Source: Calothrix sp. PCC 6303 (GTDB lineage: Bacteria; Cyanobacteriota; Cyanobacteriia; Cyanobacteriales; Nostocaceae). Taken from it: a DNA stretch of 64,000 nucleotides. Below the pieces are notes generated by a model. It saw only the letters and a program-made list of their open reading frames with translations. It was not told the origin of the DNA and did no database searches. The stretch is taken from the NCBI RefSeq assembly GCF_000317435.1, contig NC_019751.1, positions 6,262,001-6,326,000 of the forward strand, given 5' to 3'. Below are positions 36,436-45,537 of this stretch, one piece after another; position 1 is the first letter of the stretch; every line of letters begins with the position of its first letter. The position numbers and the translations under genes were made by a program.

Positions 36436-38280
36436 TTATTCTCCTCTAGGAGAACCCTCTCCCCTAGGAGAGGCAGCACCTTCTAAACTACCATCAGGTT
36501 TAACAATAATCGTATTGGCGTTTCCCCAGGTGGCAGTTTCTTTGATATTTTGTCCACGACGACGCAGTTCATTGAGTGTCATGATATCTAAACCGAATGG
36601 TTCAACTCGCAACTCGTCGGGAAGCCATTGGTGATGAATATGGGCAGCGGAAACAGCAGCGCCTGCATCCATATTGTATTCTAAAACATTAAGGATTACT
36701 TGGAGTACCTGAGTAATAATGGTACTACCTCCAGGGGCACCCACAACCATCCGCAGTTGACCTTTTTCGGTGATGATGGTTGGTGTCATACTAGATAAGG
36801 GTGTTTTTTTAGGAGCTATAGCGTTTTTCAAATTACCCACTAATCCAAAACTGTTGGGGACTCCTGGGGCAACAGCAAAGTCATCCATTTCGTTGTTTAA
36901 TAATATCCCTGTACCCGTAGCCACTACCCCAGCACCAAACCCGGTATTAACTGTAAATGTCAAACTCACAGCATTACGCTGACTATCAATAACGTTGATA
37001 TGACTGGTTTCGGGAGATTCGTAACCTGGGAATTTCGCATTCGTAACTAAATTACTTGACAAAAACTGCTTTCTCTGATTCTCTCCTTCTTCCCCTGCAC
37101 CTCTTCTCCCCCTGCCCCTCTTCTCCCCCTGCACCCTGCCCCTCTGCTTCTTCTCAAATATCCCCGGTTTAACTTCACTAGCTGGTTTTGCCATTTGCAT
37201 ATCGATTTGGGCGCGACGCAGTTTAGCGTAGGCTGGACTAATTAATTGCGTAACGGGTACCTTTACAAAGTCAGGATCTCCCAAATGTTCTGCACGATCT
37301 GCGTAGGCGATTTTCATCGCTTCTACTAACAAGTGTAAACTGTCGGGGTTATGCCATCCTAAAGTTTTCAGGTCGGTATCACCCAGAATATTCAGTATCT
37401 GTAGCAGGTGAACACCTCCCGATGAGGGTGGTGGCATTGAACACACTCGTACCTTGCGGAAATCACCACATACAGGAGTTCGCCAAATTGGTTTATATGT
37501 CCTCAAATCCTCCAGGTTAATCAATCCACCATTTTTTTGCATATCGGCGGTGATGAACCTGGCAGTTTTGCCAGTATAAAAACTTTGGGGATTGCGGCTA
37601 AGTTCGGTGAGGGTTTGGGATAAATCGATTTGGATGAGTTTTTCCCCTGGCTGGTAAAAGTCACCATTGCGGGTAAAAATTGCCTTGGCAGCGGGATTAC
37701 TGAGAATTACTTTTTTGCGTTCTTCATAGGCATACATCGAACGTGGTGTCACCACTTTGTTGATAATAAAGCCTTGACGCGCCAGTGCGATCGCTGGTTG
37801 AAAAAGATCCGCCCAGGGCAACTTTCCATAGCGTTGATGAACTTCATACAACCCGGCAATTGTTCCCGGCACCCCTACCGCCAAATGTCCGTTTGTACTG
37901 CCACCGACACGTACTTTACCCTGTGCATCTAGATACATGTTTTTTGTGGCTTTGAGGGGGGCGCGTTCTCTAAAATCAAGGCTTTTGATTTCCCCAGTTT
38001 TCGCATCCCGTATCAATAAAAACCCTCCCCCACCAATTCCCGCAGCAAAGGGTTCCACGACAGAAATCGCCAAGGTTGTAGCAACGGCTGCATCAACTGC
38101 GTTACCTCCTTTTTGCAACATTGCTAACCCTGCATCGCTAGCTAAAGGGTTTGCCGACACAACCATTGCCTTTTTGGTACGCAAGGGGGAAACGAAAGCT
38201 GCAAGTGTAATTTGATGGGAGAAAATAACACCAATGGCAACAATAGTAGATACAAGCTGTTGATATTTTTTCAAAGCCAT
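36436..38280 (-). CDS. ggt: Gamma-glutamyltransferase (exported)
   Basis: 614 residues from the ATG at 38280 (a TTG at 38295 is also open). Signal peptide to ~28 ('TIVAIGVIFSHQITLAAF'). Large subunit: 'VSANPLASDAGLAMLQKGGNAVDAAVA', 'IGGGGFLLIRDAKTG', 'LDFRERAPL' with the gamma-glutamyl-binding Arg. Autoprocessing/nucleophile Thr is T~425 in 'ESPETSHINVIDSQRNAVSL' (TTH in E. coli is TSH here), followed by 'GILLNNEMDDFAV' and 'PLSSMTPTIITEKGQLRMVV'. Two oddities: a ~25-residue basic, Gly/Arg/Glu-rich insertion ~30 residues before T425, and a C-terminal tail 'ASPRGEGSPRGE' translated from a repeat. Cleaves the gamma-glutamyl bond of glutathione in the periplasm. 54 bases after the phytochelatin-synthase gene. 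Confidence 0.92.
   Translation of the reverse strand: MALKKYQQLVSTIVAIGVIFSHQITLAAFVSPLRTKKAMVVSANPLASDAGLAMLQKGGNAVDAAVATTLAISVVEPFAAGIGGGGFLLIRDAKTGEIKSLDFRERAPLKATKNMYLDAQGKVRVGGSTNGHLAVGVPGTIAGLYEVHQRYGKLPWADLFQPAIALARQGFIINKVVTPRSMYAYEERKKVILSNPAAKAIFTRNGDFYQPGEKLIQIDLSQTLTELSRNPQSFYTGKTARFITADMQKNGGLINLEDLRTYKPIWRTPVCGDFRKVRVCSMPPPSSGGVHLLQILNILGDTDLKTLGWHNPDSLHLLVEAMKIAYADRAEHLGDPDFVKVPVTQLISPAYAKLRRAQIDMQMAKPASEVKPGIFEKKQRGRVQGEKRGRGRRGAGEEGENQRKQFLSSNLVTNAKFPGYESPETSHINVIDSQRNAVSLTFTVNTGFGAGVVATGTGILLNNEMDDFAVAPGVPNSFGLVGNLKNAIAPKKTPLSSMTPTIITEKGQLRMVVGAPGGSTIITQVLQVILNVLEYNMDAGAAVSAAHIHHQWLPDELRVEPFGLDIMTLNELRRRGQNIKETATWGNANTIIVKPDGSLEGAASPRGEGSPRGE
37070..37155. repeat. Low-complexity C/T-rich in-frame insertion in ggt
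   Basis: CCCCTGC and CTTCTCC words tandemly repeated on the plus strand, e.g. CTTCTCCCCCTG units around 37100-37140. Reads without a stop through ggt on the minus strand as basic/acidic residues ('EKRGRGRRGAGEEGE'). Confidence 0.75.
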
Positions 38281-38334
38281 TTTTGGTAAATTCAATAGAT
38301 TTATAATCCCTGAAGCCCTGTCGCGCCCGTCTTT

Positions 38335-39072
38335 CTATTTTTTACTAGCAATCACAAATCCACGAGTTTTATTTACAGATGTGTCAGTAGTATTCATCGC
38401 TTTCCACAAATCGGCTGCTTTTACCCAAATTGGCGGATATTTATAGCGAGATACATCCAAAATCAAAAATCGATCAGTTTGCTCATTGTATGCCGCCAAA
38501 GGTGAAATATGTCCACCAGTTTCTTGACCGATGGCTTTGCGTAAATAGTTGATGATAATATAATTATTAGGTTGTTTGAGATTGTTGATCGCTAATTTGC
38601 GAAATTCATCAATCGATGAATCGGCAGCATGATATACCTGAGCTTGAACATCATAACTACTAATTAATCCGCCTATTTGTTCCAAAGTCATTCCTTCGCG
38701 GGAAACAATCTCAGCGGTGGTAATTTTTTTAGTTTTTTCTAAATCAAAAAGATTCTGCTGAGTAAAAATTTTAAAAGGCTTATATTGCGATGCTTCCGGT
38801 GCGGTGATACCTAAGCTATTCAGCACCATTACAATGCTGGCAACCCCACAATAAGCTTGATTATCTTGGGTAATAAATTGACTACTGAGGGGAAAGAAAT
38901 CTGCTCTCGATTTACTTTCAACTAGTAATTTTTCCCCTGATTCAGAATTAAAGTTAATCAGATTTTCTGTCAGGGGAAGAGTTTGAGCTATTGCACTTCC
39001 AGCAGCGACAACTGTACTAAACAAGAGAGTTGGTAGATAACCCTTAGCTAATTTCATTTTCAAAAACTTCAT
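38335..39072 (-). CDS. Primitive phytochelatin synthase-like glutathione gamma-glutamylcysteinyl transferase
   Basis: 245 residues, the size of Nostoc Alr0975 (NsPCS). Signal peptide at ~10-30 ('LPTLLFSTVVAAGSAIAQ'), so exported. Papain-like triad present: C75 in 'NQAYCGVASIVMVLNSL', H188 in 'TGGHISPLAAYNE', D206 in 'RFLILDVSRYKYPP'. Lacks the Cys-rich C-terminal domain of plant enzymes. The Nostoc protein mainly hydrolyses glutathione to gamma-Glu-Cys plus Gly and makes little phytochelatin. Immediately upstream of ggt on the same strand, so the two can degrade glutathione in sequence on the same side of the membrane. Confidence 0.92.
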   Translation of the reverse strand: MKFLKMKLAKGYLPTLLFSTVVAAGSAIAQTLPLTENLINFNSESGEKLLVESKSRADFFPLSSQFITQDNQAYCGVASIVMVLNSLGITAPEASQYKPFKIFTQQNLFDLEKTKKITTAEIVSREGMTLEQIGGLISSYDVQAQVYHAADSSIDEFRKLAINNLKQPNNYIIINYLRKAIGQETGGHISPLAAYNEQTDRFLILDVSRYKYPPIWVKAADLWKAMNTTDTSVNKTRGFVIASKK

Positions 39073-39624
39073 CAGAACATCTTGAGAATATTATTTTAAA
39101 TTAAAACATTTTCTGGTTATTAAAGCAGACTTTAGCCGATATATACAAAGGAACCTAAAACCCTATATAGAATTCATATTTGATTTATGAAACACACGTA
39201 GGGGAGCCAGCACTGTTGGCGGGTTCCCCGACATAAGGTGACTGGCGTTGTGTTATCACGAAGTGTAACGCACCGTCTTCTGGATTTTGGTGCGTTAGGC
39301 TAAAGCCATAACACACCCTACATATAATTAAATTTCTAATTAAATTTTTAAGTGCAAAGCGCAGGCTACGCCAACAATAATCAAATCGGATTCTTATATA
39401 TGGCAATTATAGATGATAACTCATGTGAATCAGCTACGCGAATATGGAAAATAGAACCTCGCAGAGACTTAGCAATGCTACGTCTCTACAATTCTGGTTT
39501 AAGCACAAGCGCGGCTATGGCAATACAGATGATTTAGGATTGCTAGAGAGACATCTCAATGGAATCTCACTCTGTATTTCGTCAAAGTTCATGCATTAAT
39601 CAAAAATAATATCACAACTGTGGT
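39073..39624. other. Intergenic region with dispersed repeats
   Basis: Contains a GGGGAGCC...GGTTCCCC-type inverted repeat (39198-39228), a GTGCGTTA/ACACACCC element (39240-39320) and a diverged GTAGAGACG-type palindrome (39463-39490). Short frames at 39185-39406 and 39352-39537 are products of these repeats. Confidence 0.5.
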
Positions 39625-41184
39625 TTAAAGCTTTATATTGGCTTCTATTTCGACTTCTGAACTTTGTTGCCCAAGAAGGGAAGCATTACTCAACAGCGTC
39701 ATCATTTCTGATTTGCTGCGAAGAAAAACCCAAACAAATATGATGACAAATTGATAATTAATTAGTATGGATGCATCACCCATGCCAATAGCTATTGTCA
39801 GACACAAGAAACTATAGACAAATAGCCGGAAAATTTCTGGTTGAAATGTCTGACGATTTCCACCACATCTATATATACTGTATGGAATCCATTCAACGAA
39901 TAATTGTGCCAATAACAAGGCAACACCAATAGAGTTGCTAGCACTTATAACTAAAAATCCAAAGAATTTCCAAACCTGTAATATTGGATATATCCAAATT
40001 CTCGTTTTCTCATCCAGGTAGTTATAAGCAACGTAAGTCAATCGAGTTAATGCAAGTACACCTAGCCACAGAAATAATTTAATAAATACCTCTGTAATAT
40101 GCTCTGTGGTAAGTAGTCCTAAAATTCCTCGATTATCACTTTTCCATATATCAGTTTGGCTAGCCTCTATCAACACAATTCCCAAAAATGATAATGTGAC
40201 TGCCCATATCCATGGCTCCCATTGATTCATTTTTGATTTATATTTATGATAAGTTGCTGATAGCACAGGGTTCTTTTCAAATTTTTCTGCAACCTGATCG
40301 TTTTCATGATATCCAACTTCGTAAATACACCAGAAAGCAAAAACAAGTAAGGTAATTCCTGGAATGTGTAAAATAGGTGTAGGGCTGATCCAACTCAGCG
40401 CTAAAATCAGTGATATAAGGTGATTTTTTAAGATAATTTCTTGGATACTCCGCTTACCTGGACGTTTGACTTTTTCAAGGTAAAAGAAAGGAACATAAGC
40501 ATCTTGCATCGCTGCGATATATTTTGCTTGACTCCATATCACAAGAAAAGGATGTTTCACGATTGCCAGTAGCGATGCATCATCTAAAGAATCTGTGACA
40601 ACTATGCTTTCTCTAATTTCTGTACAACTAATTTTGCTAGCAATCAAATCTTCTTTATTTTGATTTCTATCTACACACCCCATCCAAAATCGGCAACCAA
40701 TAATTTCATCTATTGTAGTATTGAGATGTTGAATAATTGGTCTAACTATAAAGTTAAATCCTTTTGTCGCTACCACAATTCGATGATTTTTATGAATATT
40801 AATTGCTTCTATAAGCTCAGTATTTATAGATGTTTCTGCCAGTTTTTGGGCGTGACTTCTCCAAAGTAATATATTCCAGGGAAAAATAATTGTTACTAGC
40901 AGTACCCTAATCCAATCCCTAGAGGTTTCTGTGGCAATTTTCTTTGGTAAAAATCTCCAAGGTTTAACTGCATCTAAAATGATTAGTAAGATTGCAGCTA
41001 TAGGTCGTGGTTGTATTATATTTAGATACTCTTCTGTTGAATTCCTGAGTAATAATGTTTCATCAAAATCCAAGATAATTAAACTTTTTTCAGATTTATT
41101 TTTGAAAAAAGACACAACTTCTGTAGCGGAAGATTCACTAAGTTTCTCAAGCTTAAATGTATTATCCAATTGTTTGATACTCAT
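39625..41184 (-). CDS. HAD-family phosphatase fused to a multi-span membrane domain
   Basis: 519 residues. N-terminal HAD-like domain (~30-225): motif I 'LIILDFDETLLLRN' (nucleophile D40 and D42), motif II 'RIVVATKGF' (Ala-Thr in place of Ser/Thr-Gly), motif III/IV 'NKEDLIAS' ... 'IVVTDSLDDASLL'. The rest (~250-510) holds about eight hydrophobic helices with a conserved-looking 'CIYEVGYHENDQVAEKFEKN', reminiscent of the Asp-rich polar loops of UbiA-type prenyl-processing proteins, though without a clear DxxxD pair. Possible role: dephosphorylating a lipid- or isoprenoid-linked substrate at the membrane. Codon use and AT content slightly higher than neighbours. Monocistronic. Confidence 0.75.
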   Translation of the reverse strand: MSIKQLDNTFKLEKLSESSATEVVSFFKNKSEKSLIILDFDETLLLRNSTEEYLNIIQPRPIAAILLIILDAVKPWRFLPKKIATETSRDWIRVLLVTIIFPWNILLWRSHAQKLAETSINTELIEAINIHKNHRIVVATKGFNFIVRPIIQHLNTTIDEIIGCRFWMGCVDRNQNKEDLIASKISCTEIRESIVVTDSLDDASLLAIVKHPFLVIWSQAKYIAAMQDAYVPFFYLEKVKRPGKRSIQEIILKNHLISLILALSWISPTPILHIPGITLLVFAFWCIYEVGYHENDQVAEKFEKNPVLSATYHKYKSKMNQWEPWIWAVTLSFLGIVLIEASQTDIWKSDNRGILGLLTTEHITEVFIKLFLWLGVLALTRLTYVAYNYLDEKTRIWIYPILQVWKFFGFLVISASNSIGVALLLAQLFVEWIPYSIYRCGGNRQTFQPEIFRLFVYSFLCLTIAIGMGDASILINYQFVIIFVWVFLRSKSEMMTLLSNASLLGQQSSEVEIEANIKL

Positions 41185-41830
41185 GAGTTGTACTAGTCAT
41201 TAGTTCGAGCAATGAAGTTTAACTATGAATTTGATTGTGATAATTTAGCCAATGATAAGAAGTCCATAAAGATAGAAAAGTTCCTGTATTTAGAATGCTT
41301 TCACAAAAACACGCAATGAAGATTTACTTTTGTGAATTTCAATTATTGCTACCCTGAGAATATGTTTGAAAAGCCTTCTAGTGAGTAGGCGAAACGCTTT
41401 AGATCACCCTAAATCTCCCTAGCTCTTTCAGAGCGACTGAGGCTTCGCCACGCCAAGGGCGAACGCCAAGAAAAATGGGAACTTTGAGAGGCATTTACCT
41501 CCTTTTTCTGGTGAATCTGCTCTGCAATATGTAGGGGATTGGGGATCTATAAGTACCTAAAATCATCGCTAAATACTTTCCAAACGACCTCTTAGACTTT
41601 GGCGATTATATTACATCAAAATCACATTTTATCTGAAGGTTTTAAACTCCTGCTTTTTATGAAAATTAGCGATAAATATGTCTAAAATTTCTCAGCTAGA
41701 TTTTGAAATTATGACATATATATTATGGTTATAAATTTTAGAACAGATTGAAAGGGTAAATATAAATTTTTGATGTTGATGAATTGTGATTAATTAAAAA
41801 TATGATGAGACTCGCGTAAATCCCGATAAA
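41185..41830. other. Intergenic region
   Basis: AT-rich with a repeat block near 41385-41475 ('AGGCTTCGCCACGCCAAGG' and 'GGGCGAACGCCAAG' words). No gene seen. Confidence 0.4.
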
Positions 41831-41849
41831 AAGTGAAGTTTTAGCAAAT

Positions 41850-42061
41850 AGCCAATCAGCCTAAAAGCCTGGGGCTAAACAAACAAAGCCCACATTTGTT
41901 GGTTAAAAAAATTCTAGCCCACCAAGGTTGTCTCTGCTCCTGTAACAATAGCCTATGGGGGTATTTCTTCCAAAACGGGATGCTCTCGTTTTGTGATTGT
42001 ATAGTTTACTTTCCGTTAAGATCGAGTAAATAGATTTAGTTTGAACAAAAATATATAAAAT
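41850..42061 (+). other. Structured leader candidate before the 90-residue gene
   Basis: GGGCT (41872-41876) can pair with AGCCC (41887-41891) around the loop AAACAAACAA; alternatively GGGCTA can pair with TAGCCC (41915-41920), and AACAAA with TTTGTT (41895-41900). The mutually exclusive pairings in a ~200-base leader look regulatory. No known riboswitch class is recognised. Confidence 0.3.
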
Positions 42062-42334
42062 ATGCCTCTATATACTTACGTCATAAGTTACAAAGGTGAT
42101 ACTTATGTCGCTCAGGATAAAAAAAGCAATTTCAAGGGGTTTGTTTCCTCGTGGACAAGTGAAATTCCATCTGGTGCGATGAAGTCGTTAACTCCGAGTC
42201 TCGCTAAGGAACTACATAAAATCGCCTATTCGGGAGAATTTACGCCTGTTATGGGACGTACTAATGTTTGGCGCAAGACTATTATGCTTGAAGATAGTGA
42301 ATTTGTTGTGATTGCGGTACAAACGGAAGCTTAA
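42062..42334 (+). CDS. Conserved cyanobacterial small protein, unknown function
   Basis: 90 residues; no family name recalled. Starts 'MPLYTYVISYKGDTYVAQDK' and ends 'VWRKTIMLEDSEFVVIAVQ', i.e. a beta-strand-rich N- and C-terminus around a helical 'SLTPSLAKELHKIAYSG'. No signal or membrane segment. Gene-like third-position bias and a long, possibly structured 5' leader support expression. Confidence 0.6.
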   Translation: MPLYTYVISYKGDTYVAQDKKSNFKGFVSSWTSEIPSGAMKSLTPSLAKELHKIAYSGEFTPVMGRTNVWRKTIMLEDSEFVVIAVQTEA

Positions 42335-42444
42335 TCCGTTGTAGTTGCGGATTAGGGGGTGGTAATAAGTTGAAAATTTTATAGATAAAACTAAAGTTGA
42401 TTATTATCAAGATAATTTTAACAGCAATCTAATTATATTTTTCC

Positions 42445-43116
42445 CTAACTCCCAACAATAGCTTTAAGTTTAGATGCAAATGCGTCAGCGCGATCGCTTT
42501 CTTCCGGGATGAACTGCTGGATGGGAGAATGGATGGTTGCGGGGGGTAAAAGTTTACTCAGTTGAGTGTTAATCCGCGACTGATTCTCATCATTCTCTAT
42601 TTTGATGTGGGGAATACCCGTATGGGTAATTCCTTTAAGTGTTTTTACTGTTGTATTTTCAGTTGTTTCTATGTTGGTGGTTAATTTGAGTGTTTCTACT
42701 GTTGCTGTCTGGGTTTCCAGCTTCCCGCCACTGTCAGTAGCAGTAATCTGGGGTAATCTGGGAGATGAAGGCGAAGTGATTAGGCTTTCGGGAAATTTTC
42801 GACAAATCAAGCACTCAAATTCCATGTTGAAATGAAAGCTGGCTTGTCCCCGACGTTGCCACATCGTTAGAATTTGCTCCACTGAAAAGGCTTTATAACG
42901 TCCTTGATACAGTGCTTCAATGGCGGCTAGGTGCAGCCAATTTGCCGGAAATTGTTTTTGCCAACGCCAAACTATCTCCCTGGCAATGTAGCCACCGAGA
43001 TCAAAACTATAGTGAGTTAGTAAGGCTACTGCCAAGTCGATGTAATTGTTCGTAGATGGTACGAACGCCTGATAATCATTTTCTGGTACTATACAGAGGT
43101 TTTGCTCTCGTCGCAT
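42445..43116 (-). CDS. Conserved cyanobacterial hypothetical protein
   Basis: 223 residues, not recognised. The first ~115 are the conserved-looking part: 'YIDLAVALLTHYSFDLGGYI' and 'PANWLHLAAIEALYQGRYKA' then 'VEQILTMWQRRGQASFHFNM' and a 'CLICRKFP' with C-x2-C. The second half is low-complexity Thr/Glu/Asn-rich and probably disordered, ending in a short helix 'SDRADAFASKLKAIVG'. All-helical N-terminus and Trp pattern suggest protein-protein binding. 70 bases downstream of the SLH gene on the same strand. Confidence 0.65.
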   Translation of the reverse strand: MRREQNLCIVPENDYQAFVPSTNNYIDLAVALLTHYSFDLGGYIAREIVWRWQKQFPANWLHLAAIEALYQGRYKAFSVEQILTMWQRRGQASFHFNMEFECLICRKFPESLITSPSSPRLPQITATDSGGKLETQTATVETLKLTTNIETTENTTVKTLKGITHTGIPHIKIENDENQSRINTQLSKLLPPATIHSPIQQFIPEESDRADAFASKLKAIVGS

Positions 43117-43189
43117 ATAGCTAGTGGTGCTTTTTGCTACAGTTTGCTATCCCAATTAATTCCTTTTGAAAAAGGAAGTGTTCTTAATT

Positions 43190-45307
43190 CTACTTGGCAA
43201 AGGCAAAATTAGAAACGATATACGGTGAATTAATTTTTGCTGTGCGGTTAATTGCTGTTAGCGCTTGATACACCATGGCAGCGACTTCGCCGCGACTTGC
43301 TTCGCGGTTGGGTTGAATTTGCTTGATGTCTGGGTAATTAATGATGATATTTTGGGCGGTAGCGGTTGCCACTGCGGTAACTGCGGAATTGGGTATGAGG
43401 TTTTTGTCGCCGTAGGGTAGTGGGGTATTATTTGCTTGAGGTGCAATTCCTAAGCCACTGACAAGGGAAACAATTACCTGCAAACGTTGCACATTCTGGT
43501 TTGGTTTAAAAGTGCGATCGCTAAATCCTCCCACGAACCCACCAGCTGCGGCAACTTTAATTGCTTGGTATGCCCAAAAATTCTGGGGAACGTCCCTAAA
43601 GTCAGGAATTTGACGTTTTGCGACAGGCTTGAAGGCAACTGCAACTAATGCCGCATATTGAGCGCGTGTCATGGGTTTATCAGGTTGGTATGTCCCATCT
43701 GCATAACCGCTGCTAAGGTTCATACTCACCAATGCCCGGATAAATTCTTCTGCCCAATGTCCAGTTAAGTCGCGGAAAGATGTAATTTCGGCGGCGTTGG
43801 GAGAGACGATATAGGGGGAGAGAATAGGTTTTGATTTACCTTTGAGAACTAAAGCTTGGTTAATGAGTACAGCAACCTCTGCCCGGGTAATTTCCTTGAG
43901 GGGTTCTAGGAATTCAGTTTGGGGATAATTTACTATTAGGAGTGATGATGTGGCAGTGGCAATGGCGTTGGTGGCATAGCTGGGAATCTGAGCGCGATCG
44001 CTATACACTGACAATAGGCTTGGACTACCACCATTGAGTTTTAAGCCGTTAACGAGGGCAATAATTGCCTGAATTTTAGTAATATTTTGACTGGGACGAA
44101 ATGTTTTATCAGGAAAACCACTGATAAAACCGTTGCTAACTGCCGCATTAATTGGGGTTACTGCCCAGAAGTCCGATTTAACGTCGGTAAAATTAGCAAC
44201 TCTTGCCCCAGGAGTTAAATTAAAGGCTTTAGTAATTACGGCTGCATATTGAGCGCGATTAATGGGTGCATCCGGGGCAAAACTCCCATCTGGTAAACCC
44301 CCCATCACACCTTGATTAACTAAACCTTCAATAAATGCAGCTGCCCAATGCCCAATGGTATCAGCAAAGCGGCTATTTACTATTTTGATTTGGGCTGCTT
44401 GGGTAATGGCAACAAAATCGACTTTTCCTTTTACCTGACTGGGATTTAATTGATTTCCCGCTGAAACCAAATTATTGGATGTGACATTTTGCAAATCATA
44501 TCCACCATTATCTTGAAACAAATTCCCGGCTGGATCTTGGGAATTACCTAAATCAGGATTAGCATTGCCATTTACCAATAATCCCCCTTGAGTATTGTTG
44601 GTAATTAGATTATTGCGTAATACCGGAGAGGCTTCACGGGAAAGCGCGATGCCTACAGTGGGCGAAGCCACCGCATTTTGGCTTCCACTAACTTTATTAT
44701 TCGCCACTAAGGGAGCAGCAAAGTCACTGATTGCTAAACCGAGGGGATTATCTTGGAATGTATTTCGTAGTACCTCACCTTTGCTATTACGGGAAAATAC
44801 TAATCCGCTAGCGGTATTTTTAGTAAATAAATTACCAGAAATTAATGGCTTGGCTTTGCCGCTAACAAATACACCTTCCCTTCCACAACCTGTAAAGGTG
44901 TTATTACATACAATTGGGGCTGTTGATTCAATCCAAACACCAGTTCCCTTAGCAGTACTATTAGTCACAGTTACTCCCAATAAACTAGCATCATCCAACA
45001 GCATCAGTGCCATGTTTTGGATCCCAAAGGTGGAACTATTATATTCGCCACCACCAGAAATCAAAATACCTTGTCCTTTAGTGGCTTCATTTCCCAGCAA
45101 TATCACACCTTCTGGGATGACTAAAGGGAAGCGATCGCCATTCGCTTTACTATAAGTACCAAGGGAAAGCTGAATAATTGCAGGTGTCGTTGTGATCTTT
45201 AAAGCTTGAGTGATAGTTTTGAGTGGTGCTAACCGTGAACCAGCATTCGCATCGTTTCCAGTCGCCGGATTGACGTAGATTGTGGCAATGAGGGTAAAGT
45301 CAGACAT
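43190..45307 (-). CDS. DUF1565 beta-helix protein with SLH domains
   Basis: 705 residues. N-terminal DUF1565 opening 'IYVNPATGNDANAGSRLAPLKTIT' and a right-handed parallel beta-helix (~20-290) with Asn-ladder repeats ('GNLFTKNTASGLVFSRN'). Then two pairs of S-layer homology repeats: 'GHWAAAFIEGLVNQGVMGG' (~320), 'DFWAVTPINAAVSNGFISG' (~375), 'GHWAEEFIRALVSMNLSSGY' (~515), 'NFWAYQAIKVAAAGGFVGG' (~580). SLH repeats bind peptidoglycan-linked polymer, so a cell-surface role is likely, yet no classical signal peptide is seen, as in other cyanobacterial members. Carbohydrate binding or lysis by the beta-helix is possible. Confidence 0.85.
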   Translation of the reverse strand: MSDFTLIATIYVNPATGNDANAGSRLAPLKTITQALKITTTPAIIQLSLGTYSKANGDRFPLVIPEGVILLGNEATKGQGILISGGGEYNSSTFGIQNMALMLLDDASLLGVTVTNSTAKGTGVWIESTAPIVCNNTFTGCGREGVFVSGKAKPLISGNLFTKNTASGLVFSRNSKGEVLRNTFQDNPLGLAISDFAAPLVANNKVSGSQNAVASPTVGIALSREASPVLRNNLITNNTQGGLLVNGNANPDLGNSQDPAGNLFQDNGGYDLQNVTSNNLVSAGNQLNPSQVKGKVDFVAITQAAQIKIVNSRFADTIGHWAAAFIEGLVNQGVMGGLPDGSFAPDAPINRAQYAAVITKAFNLTPGARVANFTDVKSDFWAVTPINAAVSNGFISGFPDKTFRPSQNITKIQAIIALVNGLKLNGGSPSLLSVYSDRAQIPSYATNAIATATSSLLIVNYPQTEFLEPLKEITRAEVAVLINQALVLKGKSKPILSPYIVSPNAAEITSFRDLTGHWAEEFIRALVSMNLSSGYADGTYQPDKPMTRAQYAALVAVAFKPVAKRQIPDFRDVPQNFWAYQAIKVAAAGGFVGGFSDRTFKPNQNVQRLQVIVSLVSGLGIAPQANNTPLPYGDKNLIPNSAVTAVATATAQNIIINYPDIKQIQPNREASRGEVAAMVYQALTAINRTAKINSPYIVSNFAFAK

Positions 45308-45537
45308 TGGGAATTTGGGAAAAAGTCATTGAAATGTTACTATATCTTAGGCACGGTAATTAAGGCACGGATCAAAAATGCGATCGCCTCAAAAATAAGC
45401 ACTTCATCCTAGTACGCGGAATACGGTAAACTCACGGTCTAAAGACTCTAAGAGTTCAAAAAAAACTTTCGTTGCCGACTTTTGACAGTCAACAACGATC
45501 GGTAAAATAGTATTTAATCTTATATCTATTGTAGCCT
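45308..45537. other. Intergenic region
   Basis: Short AT-rich spacer with one HIP1 octamer; no other feature seen. Confidence 0.4.

Noticed and set aside
36252-36479. 75-codon minus-strand frame between ggt and pheT
   Set aside because: Made of GTGAACAG-type direct repeats overlapping the ggt end; no gene-like features.
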